DNA of 14,155 bases, taken from the NCBI GenBank assembly GCA_934249215.1, contig CAKQKN010000089.1, forward strand, positions 1 through 14,155, given 5' to 3'. The position numbers and the translations under genes are program-made. This document shows, piece after piece, positions 7,429 through 13,165 of this stretch; position 1 is the stretch's first letter, and every line of letters begins with the position of its first letter. This DNA comes from an uncultured Clostridia bacterium. Lineage in GTDB: Bacteria > Bacillota > Clostridia > Christensenellales > Borkfalkiaceae. The notes beneath the pieces are model-generated. The model ran no database searches, was not told where the DNA came from, and worked only from the letters and a program-made list of their open reading frames with translations.

Positions 7429-7471
7429 AATAAGCGAAAAGCGGGCTATAGGTCGATTATCGGCTTATTTT
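7427..7471 (+). terminator. Possible stem-loop after thiN
   Basis: AAAATAAGC (7427-7435) is exactly complementary to GCTTATTTT (7463-7471), with a 27-nt loop whose ends can add further pairs across a bulged G. It begins within the thiN stop codon. The T-rich right arm could act as a weak intrinsic terminator separating thiN from fhs. It could equally be a leader structure of fhs. The loop is long and no separate T-run follows. Confidence 0.35.
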
Positions 7472-7521
7472 GCGGGGTTTGCCCATATTTTCAACTACGA
7501 TATTAAGCGAGGTTAATGCTG

Positions 7522-9204
7522 ATGAAATATAAAACCGATCTCGAAATCGCGCACAGCCGCGGCATGCGCAACATAAAATCCGTCGCGCGGAAAGCGGGAA
7601 TAAAAAGCGATTATCTTTGCCGATACGGCGAATATATGGCGAAAGTCGATCCCGCTTGCGCCGAAGAAATCAAAGAAAAAAAGAGCGGAAAACTCGTTCT
7701 CGTCACCGCGATCACGCCGACGAAAGCCGGCGAGGGAAAGACGACGATGACGATCGGACTTGCCGACGCGCTCACGCTCGAAGGCGAAAAGACGATCGTT
7801 TGTCTGCGCGAACCGTCGCTCGGACCCGTGTTCGGGGTGAAGGGCGGCGCGACGGGCGGCGGATATTCGCAAATCGTGCCTATGGAAAACATAAATCTGC
7901 ATTTTACTGGCGATATTCACGCCGTCGGGGCGGCAAACAATCTGCTCGCGGCGATGATCGACAACCACGTAATGCAGGGCAACGCTCTCAAAATCGATAT
8001 AAACAACGTTACCTGGAAAAGGTGCGTCGACATGAACGACAGACAACTTCGTTTCATTACCGACGGTCAGGGCGGCGGCAAAAACGGAGTCGAAAGAAAA
8101 GACGGGTTCGACATTACCGTTGCTTCCGAAGTTATGGCGATTTTGTGTCTTGCGAGCGATTTAGCCGATCTCAAAAAGCGGCTTGCGCGAATCGTAGTGG
8201 CGTACGACACGGACGGTAAGCCCGTTACTTGCGGCGATCTGAAAGCTCAAGGGGCGATGACGGCGCTTCTTGTCGAGGCGTTGAAGCCCAATCTCGTTCA
8301 GACGCTCGGCGGAACGCCCGCGCTCGTTCATGGCGGACCGTTTGCCAACATCGCGCACGGTTGTAATTCGGTAATCGCGACGAAAGCGGCGCTGAAACTT
8401 GCAGATTACGTCGTTACGGAAGCGGGTTTCGGAGCGGATCTCGGCCCAGAGAAATTTTTCGATATCAAATGCAGACAAGCGGGGTTCGATCCCGCGGCGT
8501 GCGTGGTGGTCGCGACGGTTCGCGCGCTCAAAATGCACGGCGGCGCGGCTCTTGACGAGCTCAAAAACGAAAACGTCGACGCGCTCGAAAAAGGTCTGCC
8601 GAATCTGTTCAGACACGTTTTCAACGTAAAGGAAGTTTACGGCGTTCCTTGCGTGGTGGCGATCAACGTTTTTGTGACCGACACTAAGAAAGAAATTGCG
8701 CTTTTGAAAGAAAAATGCGCCGAAAAAGGCATTATTGCGGTCGTTTCGAACGTTTGGGCGAAAGGCGGGCGCGGCGCGAGAGAACTCGCAAAGACGGTCG
8801 TTTCGGCGGCTAAAAAAGAGGGCGAGCCGCATTATACGTGCTCGTATGACACAGACGCGCCGATCAAAGAAAAAATTCTTGCCGTGGTGAAGAAAATTTA
8901 TCATGGCGACGGCGTCGAATACACGGAAAAAGCCGACCGCGCGATTGCGGCGGCGGAGAAAAACGGCTTCGGAAAATTGCCCGTGTGCATTGCGAAAACG
9001 CAGTATTCTTTTTCCGATAATCCGACGGCGATCTGGGCGCCCGAGGGCTTGGTCGTTACCGTTAAGAACGTGAAAGTGGCGGCGGGGGCGGGGTTTGTCG
9101 TCGTCTATCTCGGCGATATACTCACGATGCCGGGGCTCCCGGAACATCCCGCGGCGGAAAACATAGACGTCGACGAAAACGGAAATATAACGGGGCTGTT
9201 TTAA
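7522..9204 (+). CDS. fhs: Formate-tetrahydrofolate ligase
   Basis: Fhs makes 10-formyl-THF from formate, ATP and THF. This feeds purine synthesis and one-carbon metabolism and, in acetogens, the methyl branch of the Wood-Ljungdahl pathway. The protein has 560 residues, the normal monofunctional length. The P-loop-like ATP/formyl-phosphate motif PTKAGEGKTT lies at residues 66-75. The highly conserved family block with EPSLGPVFGVKGGATGGG and the downstream HFTGDIHA stretch follows. The C-terminal 'MPGLP' segment is also typical. The start is placed at ATG 7522, because GCGAGG (7507-7512) is 9 nt upstream. The in-frame ATG at 7516 would leave only 3 nt. No other Wood-Ljungdahl or folate genes are in the window, so a purely biosynthetic role is equally possible. 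Confidence 0.96.
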   Translation: MKYKTDLEIAHSRGMRNIKSVARKAGIKSDYLCRYGEYMAKVDPACAEEIKEKKSGKLVLVTAITPTKAGEGKTTMTIGLADALTLEGEKTIVCLREPSLGPVFGVKGGATGGGYSQIVPMENINLHFTGDIHAVGAANNLLAAMIDNHVMQGNALKIDINNVTWKRCVDMNDRQLRFITDGQGGGKNGVERKDGFDITVASEVMAILCLASDLADLKKRLARIVVAYDTDGKPVTCGDLKAQGAMTALLVEALKPNLVQTLGGTPALVHGGPFANIAHGCNSVIATKAALKLADYVVTEAGFGADLGPEKFFDIKCRQAGFDPAACVVVATVRALKMHGGAALDELKNENVDALEKGLPNLFRHVFNVKEVYGVPCVVAINVFVTDTKKEIALLKEKCAEKGIIAVVSNVWAKGGRGARELAKTVVSAAKKEGEPHYTCSYDTDAPIKEKILAVVKKIYHGDGVEYTEKADRAIAAAEKNGFGKLPVCIAKTQYSFSDNPTAIWAPEGLVVTVKNVKVAAGAGFVVVYLGDILTMPGLPEHPAAENIDVDENGNITGLF

Positions 9205-9244
9205 AGTGCCGTTTTCGGACTTATAGCACGACTTATTTAAAATA

Positions 9245-9424
9245 TTGCGGAAAAATTTGCTTTGAAATTCGCATTAAAAACGAACACTCTCGTTTTTTGA
9301 CATGCGCCTTTCGGTTTTCGACATGTCGGGCGGATTTTAAATTTGCGGAAAAATTTGCTTTGAAATTCGCATTAAAAACGACACTCTCGTTTTTTGACAT
9401 GCGCCTCTCGATTTTTGACTTGTC
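9245..9424. repeat. Two-copy direct repeat of about 83 nt with conserved hairpin
   Basis: Copy 1 (9245-9327) and copy 2 (9343-9424) match except for four substitutions near the 3' end and one single-base indel. They are separated by a 15-nt spacer. Each copy has a perfect 8-bp stem, AAAAACGA/TCGTTTTT: 9276-9283 with 9290-9297, and 9374-9381 with 9387-9394. The loop is ACACTC in copy 1 and CACTC in copy 2, so the indel falls in the loop and leaves the stem intact. Copy 1 also has an inverted pair GACATG/CATGTC (9299-9304, 9322-9327) that is broken by one mismatch in copy 2. The T-rich right arm of the stem makes each unit resemble a weak intrinsic terminator. Confidence 0.9.
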
Positions 9425-9452
9425 AGAAGCATTTTTCAGCAAAAAATTAAAC

Positions 9453-9458
9453 TATAAT
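9453..9458 (+). promoter_or_regulatory. Possible -10 hexamer before the pyrophosphatase gene
   Basis: There is an exact TATAAT 24 nt before the ATG at 9483. No good -35 lies at 16-18 nt spacing, and a start site 7 nt downstream would leave almost no leader before the Shine-Dalgarno, so it is weak. Confidence 0.25.
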
Positions 9459-9482
9459 TGACTGACAGGGAGGATTTGCGGT

Positions 9483-10376
9483 ATGGAAAATTTGTGGCAT
9501 GGCGTATCGCTTAAAAGAATCAACCCGGACGATTTTATCTGCGTGATAGAGATCGGGAAGGGCAGCAAGAAAAAATATGAGCTCGACAAGGAAACGGGGT
9601 ACATTATTCTCGACAGAATTTTATATACTTCCACGCACTATCCCGCGAATTACGGATTCATTCCGAAAACGCTCTGCGACGACGGCGACCCGCTCGACGT
9701 TCTGCTTCTGTGCTCGGAAGAACTCGATCCGTTGACTTTGTGCCGTGCTTATCCGATCGGGGTAATCGCGATGATCGACAACGGACGGTTTGACGAAAAA
9801 ATAATCGCGATTCCTTTTTCCGACCCCACGTATAATTGTTATACGGACATATCCGAATTGCCCGCACACATATTCGACGAAATGCGGCACTTTTTCATGG
9901 TGTATAAGAGTCTCGAGGGAATGAAAACGGCGGTCGAAGAGGTGAGCGGACGTGAGAGGGCGATCGAGATCGTCGCGCAGTCAATGAAAAAGTATGAAGA
10001 AACGTTCGGGACTTCCTGCGCGCCGAACGGAAAAGTCGGCGTTCACAGAATGAAACTTTGCCCCAAGCCTTTCGAAAAGATATCTTCGGGTAAAAAGAAA
10101 TATGAACTTCGGCTTAACGACGAGAAGAGAAAGCTCATCAAAAAAGGCGACCTTATCGTGTTTACGCAGACGGAAACGCAGGAAGAACTCGTCGTGAAGG
10201 TTAAGGACGTGTTTCGGTTCGCCGATTTTAAAATACTTTACGCCGCGCTTCCCGCAAAGGATATCGGCTACGGCGAAAACGAAAAAGCCGACCCCGCCGA
10301 CATGCGGATATATTACGACGACGAAACGATCGAAAAATGCGGCGTCGTTGCGATAAAAGTGGAAAAGATCGTTTGA
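9483..10376 (+). CDS. Inorganic pyrophosphatase fused to ASCH domain
   Basis: Residues 1 to about 176 form a family I soluble inorganic pyrophosphatase, which hydrolyses PPi to two phosphates with Mg2+ and drives biosynthetic reactions forward. Active-site positions of the family are present: Glu23, Lys31, Glu33, Arg45, Tyr53, Tyr57, the DGDPLD metal motif (Asp67, Asp69, Asp72), Asp99, Asp104, Lys106 and Tyr141-Lys142. The position equivalent to E. coli Glu98 is Asn100. After a short linker, residues about 188-297 form an ASCH (PUA-like) domain with the typical MKLCPKPFEKISSGKKKYEL start and ELRLNDEKR...KKGDLIVF core. ASCH domains are thought to bind RNA or nucleotides. Family I enzymes normally end near residue 175-180, so the extra 115 residues are a true fusion: one open frame without an internal start signal. 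AGGGAGGA (9467-9474) precedes the ATG by 8 nt. A strong promoter for the next gene overlaps its stop codon. Confidence 0.92.
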   Translation: MENLWHGVSLKRINPDDFICVIEIGKGSKKKYELDKETGYIILDRILYTSTHYPANYGFIPKTLCDDGDPLDVLLLCSEELDPLTLCRAYPIGVIAMIDNGRFDEKIIAIPFSDPTYNCYTDISELPAHIFDEMRHFFMVYKSLEGMKTAVEEVSGRERAIEIVAQSMKKYEETFGTSCAPNGKVGVHRMKLCPKPFEKISSGKKKYELRLNDEKRKLIKKGDLIVFTQTETQEELVVKVKDVFRFADFKILYAALPAKDIGYGENEKADPADMRIYYDDETIEKCGVVAIKVEKIV

Positions 10377-10401
10377 CATATCGATCTCGCGCGACTATAA
10401 T
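10373..10401 (+). promoter_or_regulatory. Consensus sigma-A promoter for the membrane protein gene
   Basis: TTGACA (10373-10378) and TATAAT (10396-10401) are both perfect and exactly 17 nt apart. The -35 overlaps the TGA stop of the pyrophosphatase gene. The predicted start near 10408 gives a leader of about 20 nt before ATG 10429, with CGGGAG (10417-10422) as Shine-Dalgarno. This is the best promoter in the window. Confidence 0.85.
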
Positions 10402-10428
10402 TATAAAAAAGTAAATCGGGAGTTCGGA

Positions 10429-11364
10429 ATGCGCATCAGAAACGCTTTCAGAATCGTGCTGGCAAACGTCAGCACGATGTATAAAATAGTTCTTTACAGG
10501 TTCGTGTGTACGGCGATTTTCGCGCTTATCGCGTATTTCGTCGTGCTGACGGATCTCGACCCGCTGTTCAAGGCTTCGGAAACGGTCGCTCTGCGCGACG
10601 CGATTTTTTCGCTTATCCGCACGTTCCTTATGGGGCGCGGGGACGAGTCGGAATCGATCAAACCCGCGTTCGACGCGTTTTTGCAAATGCTCGCGAGGGA
10701 GCACGAAAGCCTCGTTTCGGTCGGGCTCGAAACGGGAGGACTGCTTATGCTTCTTCGGTTTTTCTATTCGTTCGGGGATTACGCTTTCGCGACGATGATC
10801 GACTGTTTTATGTCGTCGATGAATAAACCGGGATTTTTGACCGCGTCTTTGTCCGGACCCGGAAAAGCCGCGCTTTACGCGCTCGTTCATACGATCATAA
10901 CTTTCGTCTCGGACGGGATAATTCTGTTCGTCGGCGTCGTGGTCGTCGTTTATACGTTCAGTTTGTTTTCGGTGTTTTCGTTGATTTTGTCGGTCGCGTT
11001 GACGGTTTTTCTGTTCGCGCTCAAATATACGATGCTGACGCTGTTCCTTCCGAACATCGTGTGCGACAAACAAAAAGTCGTCGAGGCGCTCAGGCATTCG
11101 GCTCCGTCCGCGCGCAATTTTCGCATGCTTATCGGCGGCTATGCCTTTCTGATTCTGCTGTTTTTCTATATTAACGCGTCGTTCGGGTTGTTCACCCTCT
11201 ACATAGGGTTGATTCTTTCGCTTCCGTTCACGTCGCTTTATTTCATTACGATCACTCTTATCGATAGGTATATCGTTTCGGAAAGAAGCTATTACACAGA
11301 TTACGACACGGTGGTCGAACCCAAGGAAAAACGCGAAAACGCTGATATGCTCAAGTATTTGTAA
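10429..11364 (+). CDS. Polytopic membrane protein of unknown function
   Basis: I do not recognise the family of this 311-residue protein. It has roughly five or six hydrophobic segments: about residues 20-40, a weaker one near 98-120, 152-178, 178-206, 232-254 and 254-278. A hydrophilic loop (about 42-92) follows the first segment, and a charged 30-residue C-terminal tail ends in 'KEKRENADMLKYL'. The first 20 residues are amphipathic and basic (MRIRNAFRIVLAN), as in cytoplasmic-side leaders of polytopic proteins; there is no cleavable signal peptide. The segment pattern and the motif-poor sequence recall bacterial DUF-type integral membrane proteins without assigned function. It has its own consensus promoter, so it is probably expressed separately from the pyrophosphatase. 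A 19-nt duplication begins exactly at its stop codon. Confidence 0.8.
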   Translation: MRIRNAFRIVLANVSTMYKIVLYRFVCTAIFALIAYFVVLTDLDPLFKASETVALRDAIFSLIRTFLMGRGDESESIKPAFDAFLQMLAREHESLVSVGLETGGLLMLLRFFYSFGDYAFATMIDCFMSSMNKPGFLTASLSGPGKAALYALVHTIITFVSDGIILFVGVVVVVYTFSLFSVFSLILSVALTVFLFALKYTMLTLFLPNIVCDKQKVVEALRHSAPSARNFRMLIGGYAFLILLFFYINASFGLFTLYIGLILSLPFTSLYFITITLIDRYIVSERSYYTDYDTVVEPKEKRENADMLKYL

Positions 11365-11399
11365 TCTGCGGATATATTAATAATCTGCGGATATATTAA
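11362..11399. repeat. Exact 19-nt tandem duplication starting at a stop codon
   Basis: TAATCTGCGGATATATTAA occurs at 11362-11380 and again at 11381-11399 with no mismatch and no spacer. The first three bases of copy 1 are the stop codon of the membrane protein gene, so copy 2 repeats that stop in noncoding DNA. Confidence 0.95.
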
Positions 11400-11417
11400 G
11401 TTTAATGATAAAATAGT

Positions 11418-11465
11418 ATAATTTTTATTCGATCTTAATGAATAATTTTTATTCGATCTTAATGA
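11418..11465. repeat. Exact 24-nt tandem duplication before the PII-like gene
   Basis: A 24-nt unit, beginning ATAATTTTTATTCG and ending CTTAATGA, is present at 11418-11441 and identically at 11442-11465. A TATAAT hexamer (11417-11422) spans the left boundary of copy 1; copy 2 has AATAAT at the same place. Only 18 nt separate this from the 19-nt duplication upstream. Confidence 0.95.
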
Positions 11466-11491
11466 TCGTAAAAAGGAGATAAACGAGTTTT

Positions 11492-11827
11492 ATGGAGTAT
11501 ATGTTTCAGGTTATACTTTCCAAAAACGAGGACGCGTACGCACTGTTTTCCGCACTTCGAAAGAACGGAATCAAGGGCGTTGTCCTTCCGGCACAAAGTC
11601 TTAAGTCGGCTCTGCTCGACAACAAAGACGAAAACATTCCTGCGTTTACGGGGCTTCGGCATGTGGTGGAGTATCCGCACGATTCGAATTACGTGGTGTA
11701 CTGCATAATCGGGGACGACAGACTTGAGGAAGTCAAATCTATCGTCAGAAGCGTAACGGACGAAATCAAGCACAAAGTCGGCATTATGTACGCCGTTCCG
11801 TTGGCTTTCGTGGAGGGGCTCGACTGA
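11492..11827 (+). CDS. PII-like small regulatory protein
   Basis: The 111-residue sequence reads as a ferredoxin-like beta-alpha-beta-beta-alpha-beta fold typical of PII-like proteins. Strand FQVILSKN (residues 5-12), helix about 14-27, strand GVVLPAQ (29-35), a charged loop about 36-62 in the position of the PII T-loop, strand YVVYCIIG, helix 'RLEEVKSIVRSVTDEI', and a last strand 'GIMYAVPLAFVEGL'. The classical GlnB uridylylation tyrosine motif is not evident, so it is not a standard nitrogen PII. PII-like trimers commonly bind nucleotides and gate a partner transporter. The cation:proton antiporter gene follows after 1 nt, so regulation of that antiporter is the natural inference. AAAAGGAG (11471-11478) lies 13 nt before ATG 11492, somewhat far; ATG 11501 (Met4) is an alternative start. 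No exact family was identified from the sequence alone. Confidence 0.7.
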   Translation: MEYMFQVILSKNEDAYALFSALRKNGIKGVVLPAQSLKSALLDNKDENIPAFTGLRHVVEYPHDSNYVVYCIIGDDRLEEVKSIVRSVTDEIKHKVGIMYAVPLAFVEGLD

Positions 11828-11828
11828 G

Positions 11829-13073
11829 ATGAATACTATTTTATGCCTTGCGATCGCTATGGCTATCGGACTTGCTTTGACTCGCCTGGCTAAACTGATT
11901 AACCTGCCCAACGTGACGGCTTATCTCGTTGCGGGGCTTGTGATGCACTATCTCGTCGAATGGACGGGAATCACATCGTTCACGGGGCTGGATATTATAA
12001 CGGACGTGGCGCTCGGATTCATCGCTTTTTCGATCGGTTCGTCGTTCAAGCTCAAACACATAAAGGAAATCGGTAAAAGCATCATCGTCATCACCGTATG
12101 CCAGGCGCTCTTTACCGTACTCGTGGTCGATCTTGCGCTCATAGGACTTTCTCTTCTCGGAAAAGTCAATATTTCGGTGGCGATCTGTCTCGGCGCAATC
12201 GCAACGGCTACGGCGCCCGCCGCTACGCTTATGGTCGTAAGACAATATAAGGCGCGCGGAATCGTGACGGACACGCTTCTGCCCGTCGTCGCGTTTGACG
12301 ACGCAATAGGACTCATCGTATTCGCCGTTTCGCTTGCGCTCGCAAAGGCGCTTGCCGTTCCCGGCGAGGGCGTTTCCGTGATGGACGTCGTGGTTATGCC
12401 GTTGCTTGAAATCGTGGCTTCGCTCGGAATAGGTTCCGTAATCGGCGTGATTCTCGCGTTTGCGGCGAAAGTGTTCAAGTCGCGCGCGAACAGAATTTCG
12501 CTTTGCGTGGTGGCTGTTTTCGCCGGCGTCGGTTTAAGCGACGTTTTCGGCGGAGGATTCCAGCTTTCCGATCTGCTTACGTGTATGGCGATCGGCGTGT
12601 TCTACGTCAACATTAACAAGGAAAGCGGCAACGTTATGGATATTATGGACAGGTGGACGGCTCCGCTGTTTATGTTGTTCTTCATCATTTCCGGCGCGGA
12701 TCTCGATTTGTCGATCATTCCGAGCGTCGGGCTTGTCGGAATCACTTACATAATCGTGCGTTCGCTCGGTAAATATTTCGGCGCGAACATCGGAGCGGGA
12801 ATCGTGCGCGCGGATCACAACGTTCGCAAATATCTCGGGCTGACGCTGTTGCCGCAGGCGGGCGTCGCGATCGGTATGGCTCAGAAAATCGCGCTTACGC
12901 CGGAACTTGCGAGCGGCGGGTTCAGTACCGTGATAGTTACCGTTACGCTCTGTGCAACGCTCGTTTACGAGTTCGTGGGACCGCTTGCGACAAAATGGGC
13001 GCTCGAACGCGCGGGGGAAATCGTAATTCCGAAGAAAAACAAAAAAGAGGGCGAACCGGCAAAACAAGCCTGA
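11829..13073 (+). CDS. CPA2-type cation:proton antiporter
   Basis: This 414-residue integral membrane protein of the Na+/H+ exchanger superfamily (Pfam Na_H_Exchanger, KefB/NapA-like) has about 12 hydrophobic segments across nearly its whole length. The early 'NLPNVTAYLVAGL' (residues 25-37), the helix-break motif ATATAPAAT (125-133) and VAFDDAIG with Asp157-Asp158 (residues 154-161) are hallmarks of the ion-binding core. 'TLLPQAGVAIGMAQK' near residue 338 is the usual late conserved block. It should exchange Na+ or K+ for protons at the cytoplasmic membrane. It lacks a C-terminal TrkA-N/RCK domain; the tail is a short basic segment (KKNKKEGEPAKQA). The 1-nt spacing from the PII-like gene, with GGAGG at 11812-11816 inside that gene, indicates translational coupling. 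The small protein may replace an attached regulatory domain. Confidence 0.92.
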   Translation: MNTILCLAIAMAIGLALTRLAKLINLPNVTAYLVAGLVMHYLVEWTGITSFTGLDIITDVALGFIAFSIGSSFKLKHIKEIGKSIIVITVCQALFTVLVVDLALIGLSLLGKVNISVAICLGAIATATAPAATLMVVRQYKARGIVTDTLLPVVAFDDAIGLIVFAVSLALAKALAVPGEGVSVMDVVVMPLLEIVASLGIGSVIGVILAFAAKVFKSRANRISLCVVAVFAGVGLSDVFGGGFQLSDLLTCMAIGVFYVNINKESGNVMDIMDRWTAPLFMLFFIISGADLDLSIIPSVGLVGITYIIVRSLGKYFGANIGAGIVRADHNVRKYLGLTLLPQAGVAIGMAQKIALTPELASGGFSTVIVTVTLCATLVYEFVGPLATKWALERAGEIVIPKKNKKEGEPAKQA

Positions 13074-13079
13074 TATCCC

Positions 13080-13121
13080 GATCGCGACGGCAAGTGATTG
13101 CTGCGCGGTCAGAATTTTTTT
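13080..13121 (+). terminator. Probable intrinsic terminator of the antiporter operon
   Basis: GATCGCG (13080-13086) pairs with CGCGGTC (13104-13110) with one G-U. Above a small AC/G internal loop, GGCAA (13089-13093) pairs with TTGCT (13098-13102) around a GTGA loop. A run of seven T (13115-13121) follows after AGAA. The 4-nt gap before the T-run is longer than ideal. Confidence 0.55.
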
Positions 13122-13165
13122 AACGACGAGCTTATCAGACAAGGTAATTTTAACGAGGTGAAAAG

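Larger units (their letters stand above)
9205..9482. other. 278-nt noncoding region between fhs and the pyrophosphatase gene
   Basis: No plausible gene is seen here. The first 40 nt hold only a small CCG-TTTT-CGG hairpin near the fhs stop. The middle (9245-9424) is a two-copy structured repeat. The last 50 nt contain a TATAAT at 9453-9458 without a good -35, and the strong Shine-Dalgarno AGGGAGGA (9467-9474) of the next gene. It is the longest gene-free stretch in the window and is AT-richer than its surroundings. Confidence 0.7.

Noticed and set aside
7429..7521. Possible THF riboswitch upstream of fhs
   Set aside because: The spacer is short and does not show the THF riboswitch core sequence I would expect; only a simple long-loop inverted repeat is present.
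8161..9147. A 328-codon open frame on the minus strand
   Set aside because: It is antisense to the well-conserved fhs, Arg-rich and motif-free, so it is a codon-bias shadow.
7427..9204. Acetogen Wood-Ljungdahl gene cluster around fhs
   Set aside because: No folD, acs, cooS or other pathway genes flank fhs in this window, so only a general one-carbon role can be supported.
9297..9325. TTGACA in each 83-nt repeat copy as a promoter
   Set aside because: No -10-like hexamer lies 16-18 nt downstream of either copy (9297-9302 or 9394-9399).
9245..9424. CRISPR array or integron-type repeat
   Set aside because: There are only two copies with a 15-nt spacer, the unit length is too great for CRISPR, and no cas or integrase genes are nearby.
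10228..11097. A 289-codon open frame on the minus strand
   Set aside because: It is antisense to the pyrophosphatase end and membrane protein gene; its highly charged, Arg-rich sequence is the usual complement of a hydrophobic coding strand.
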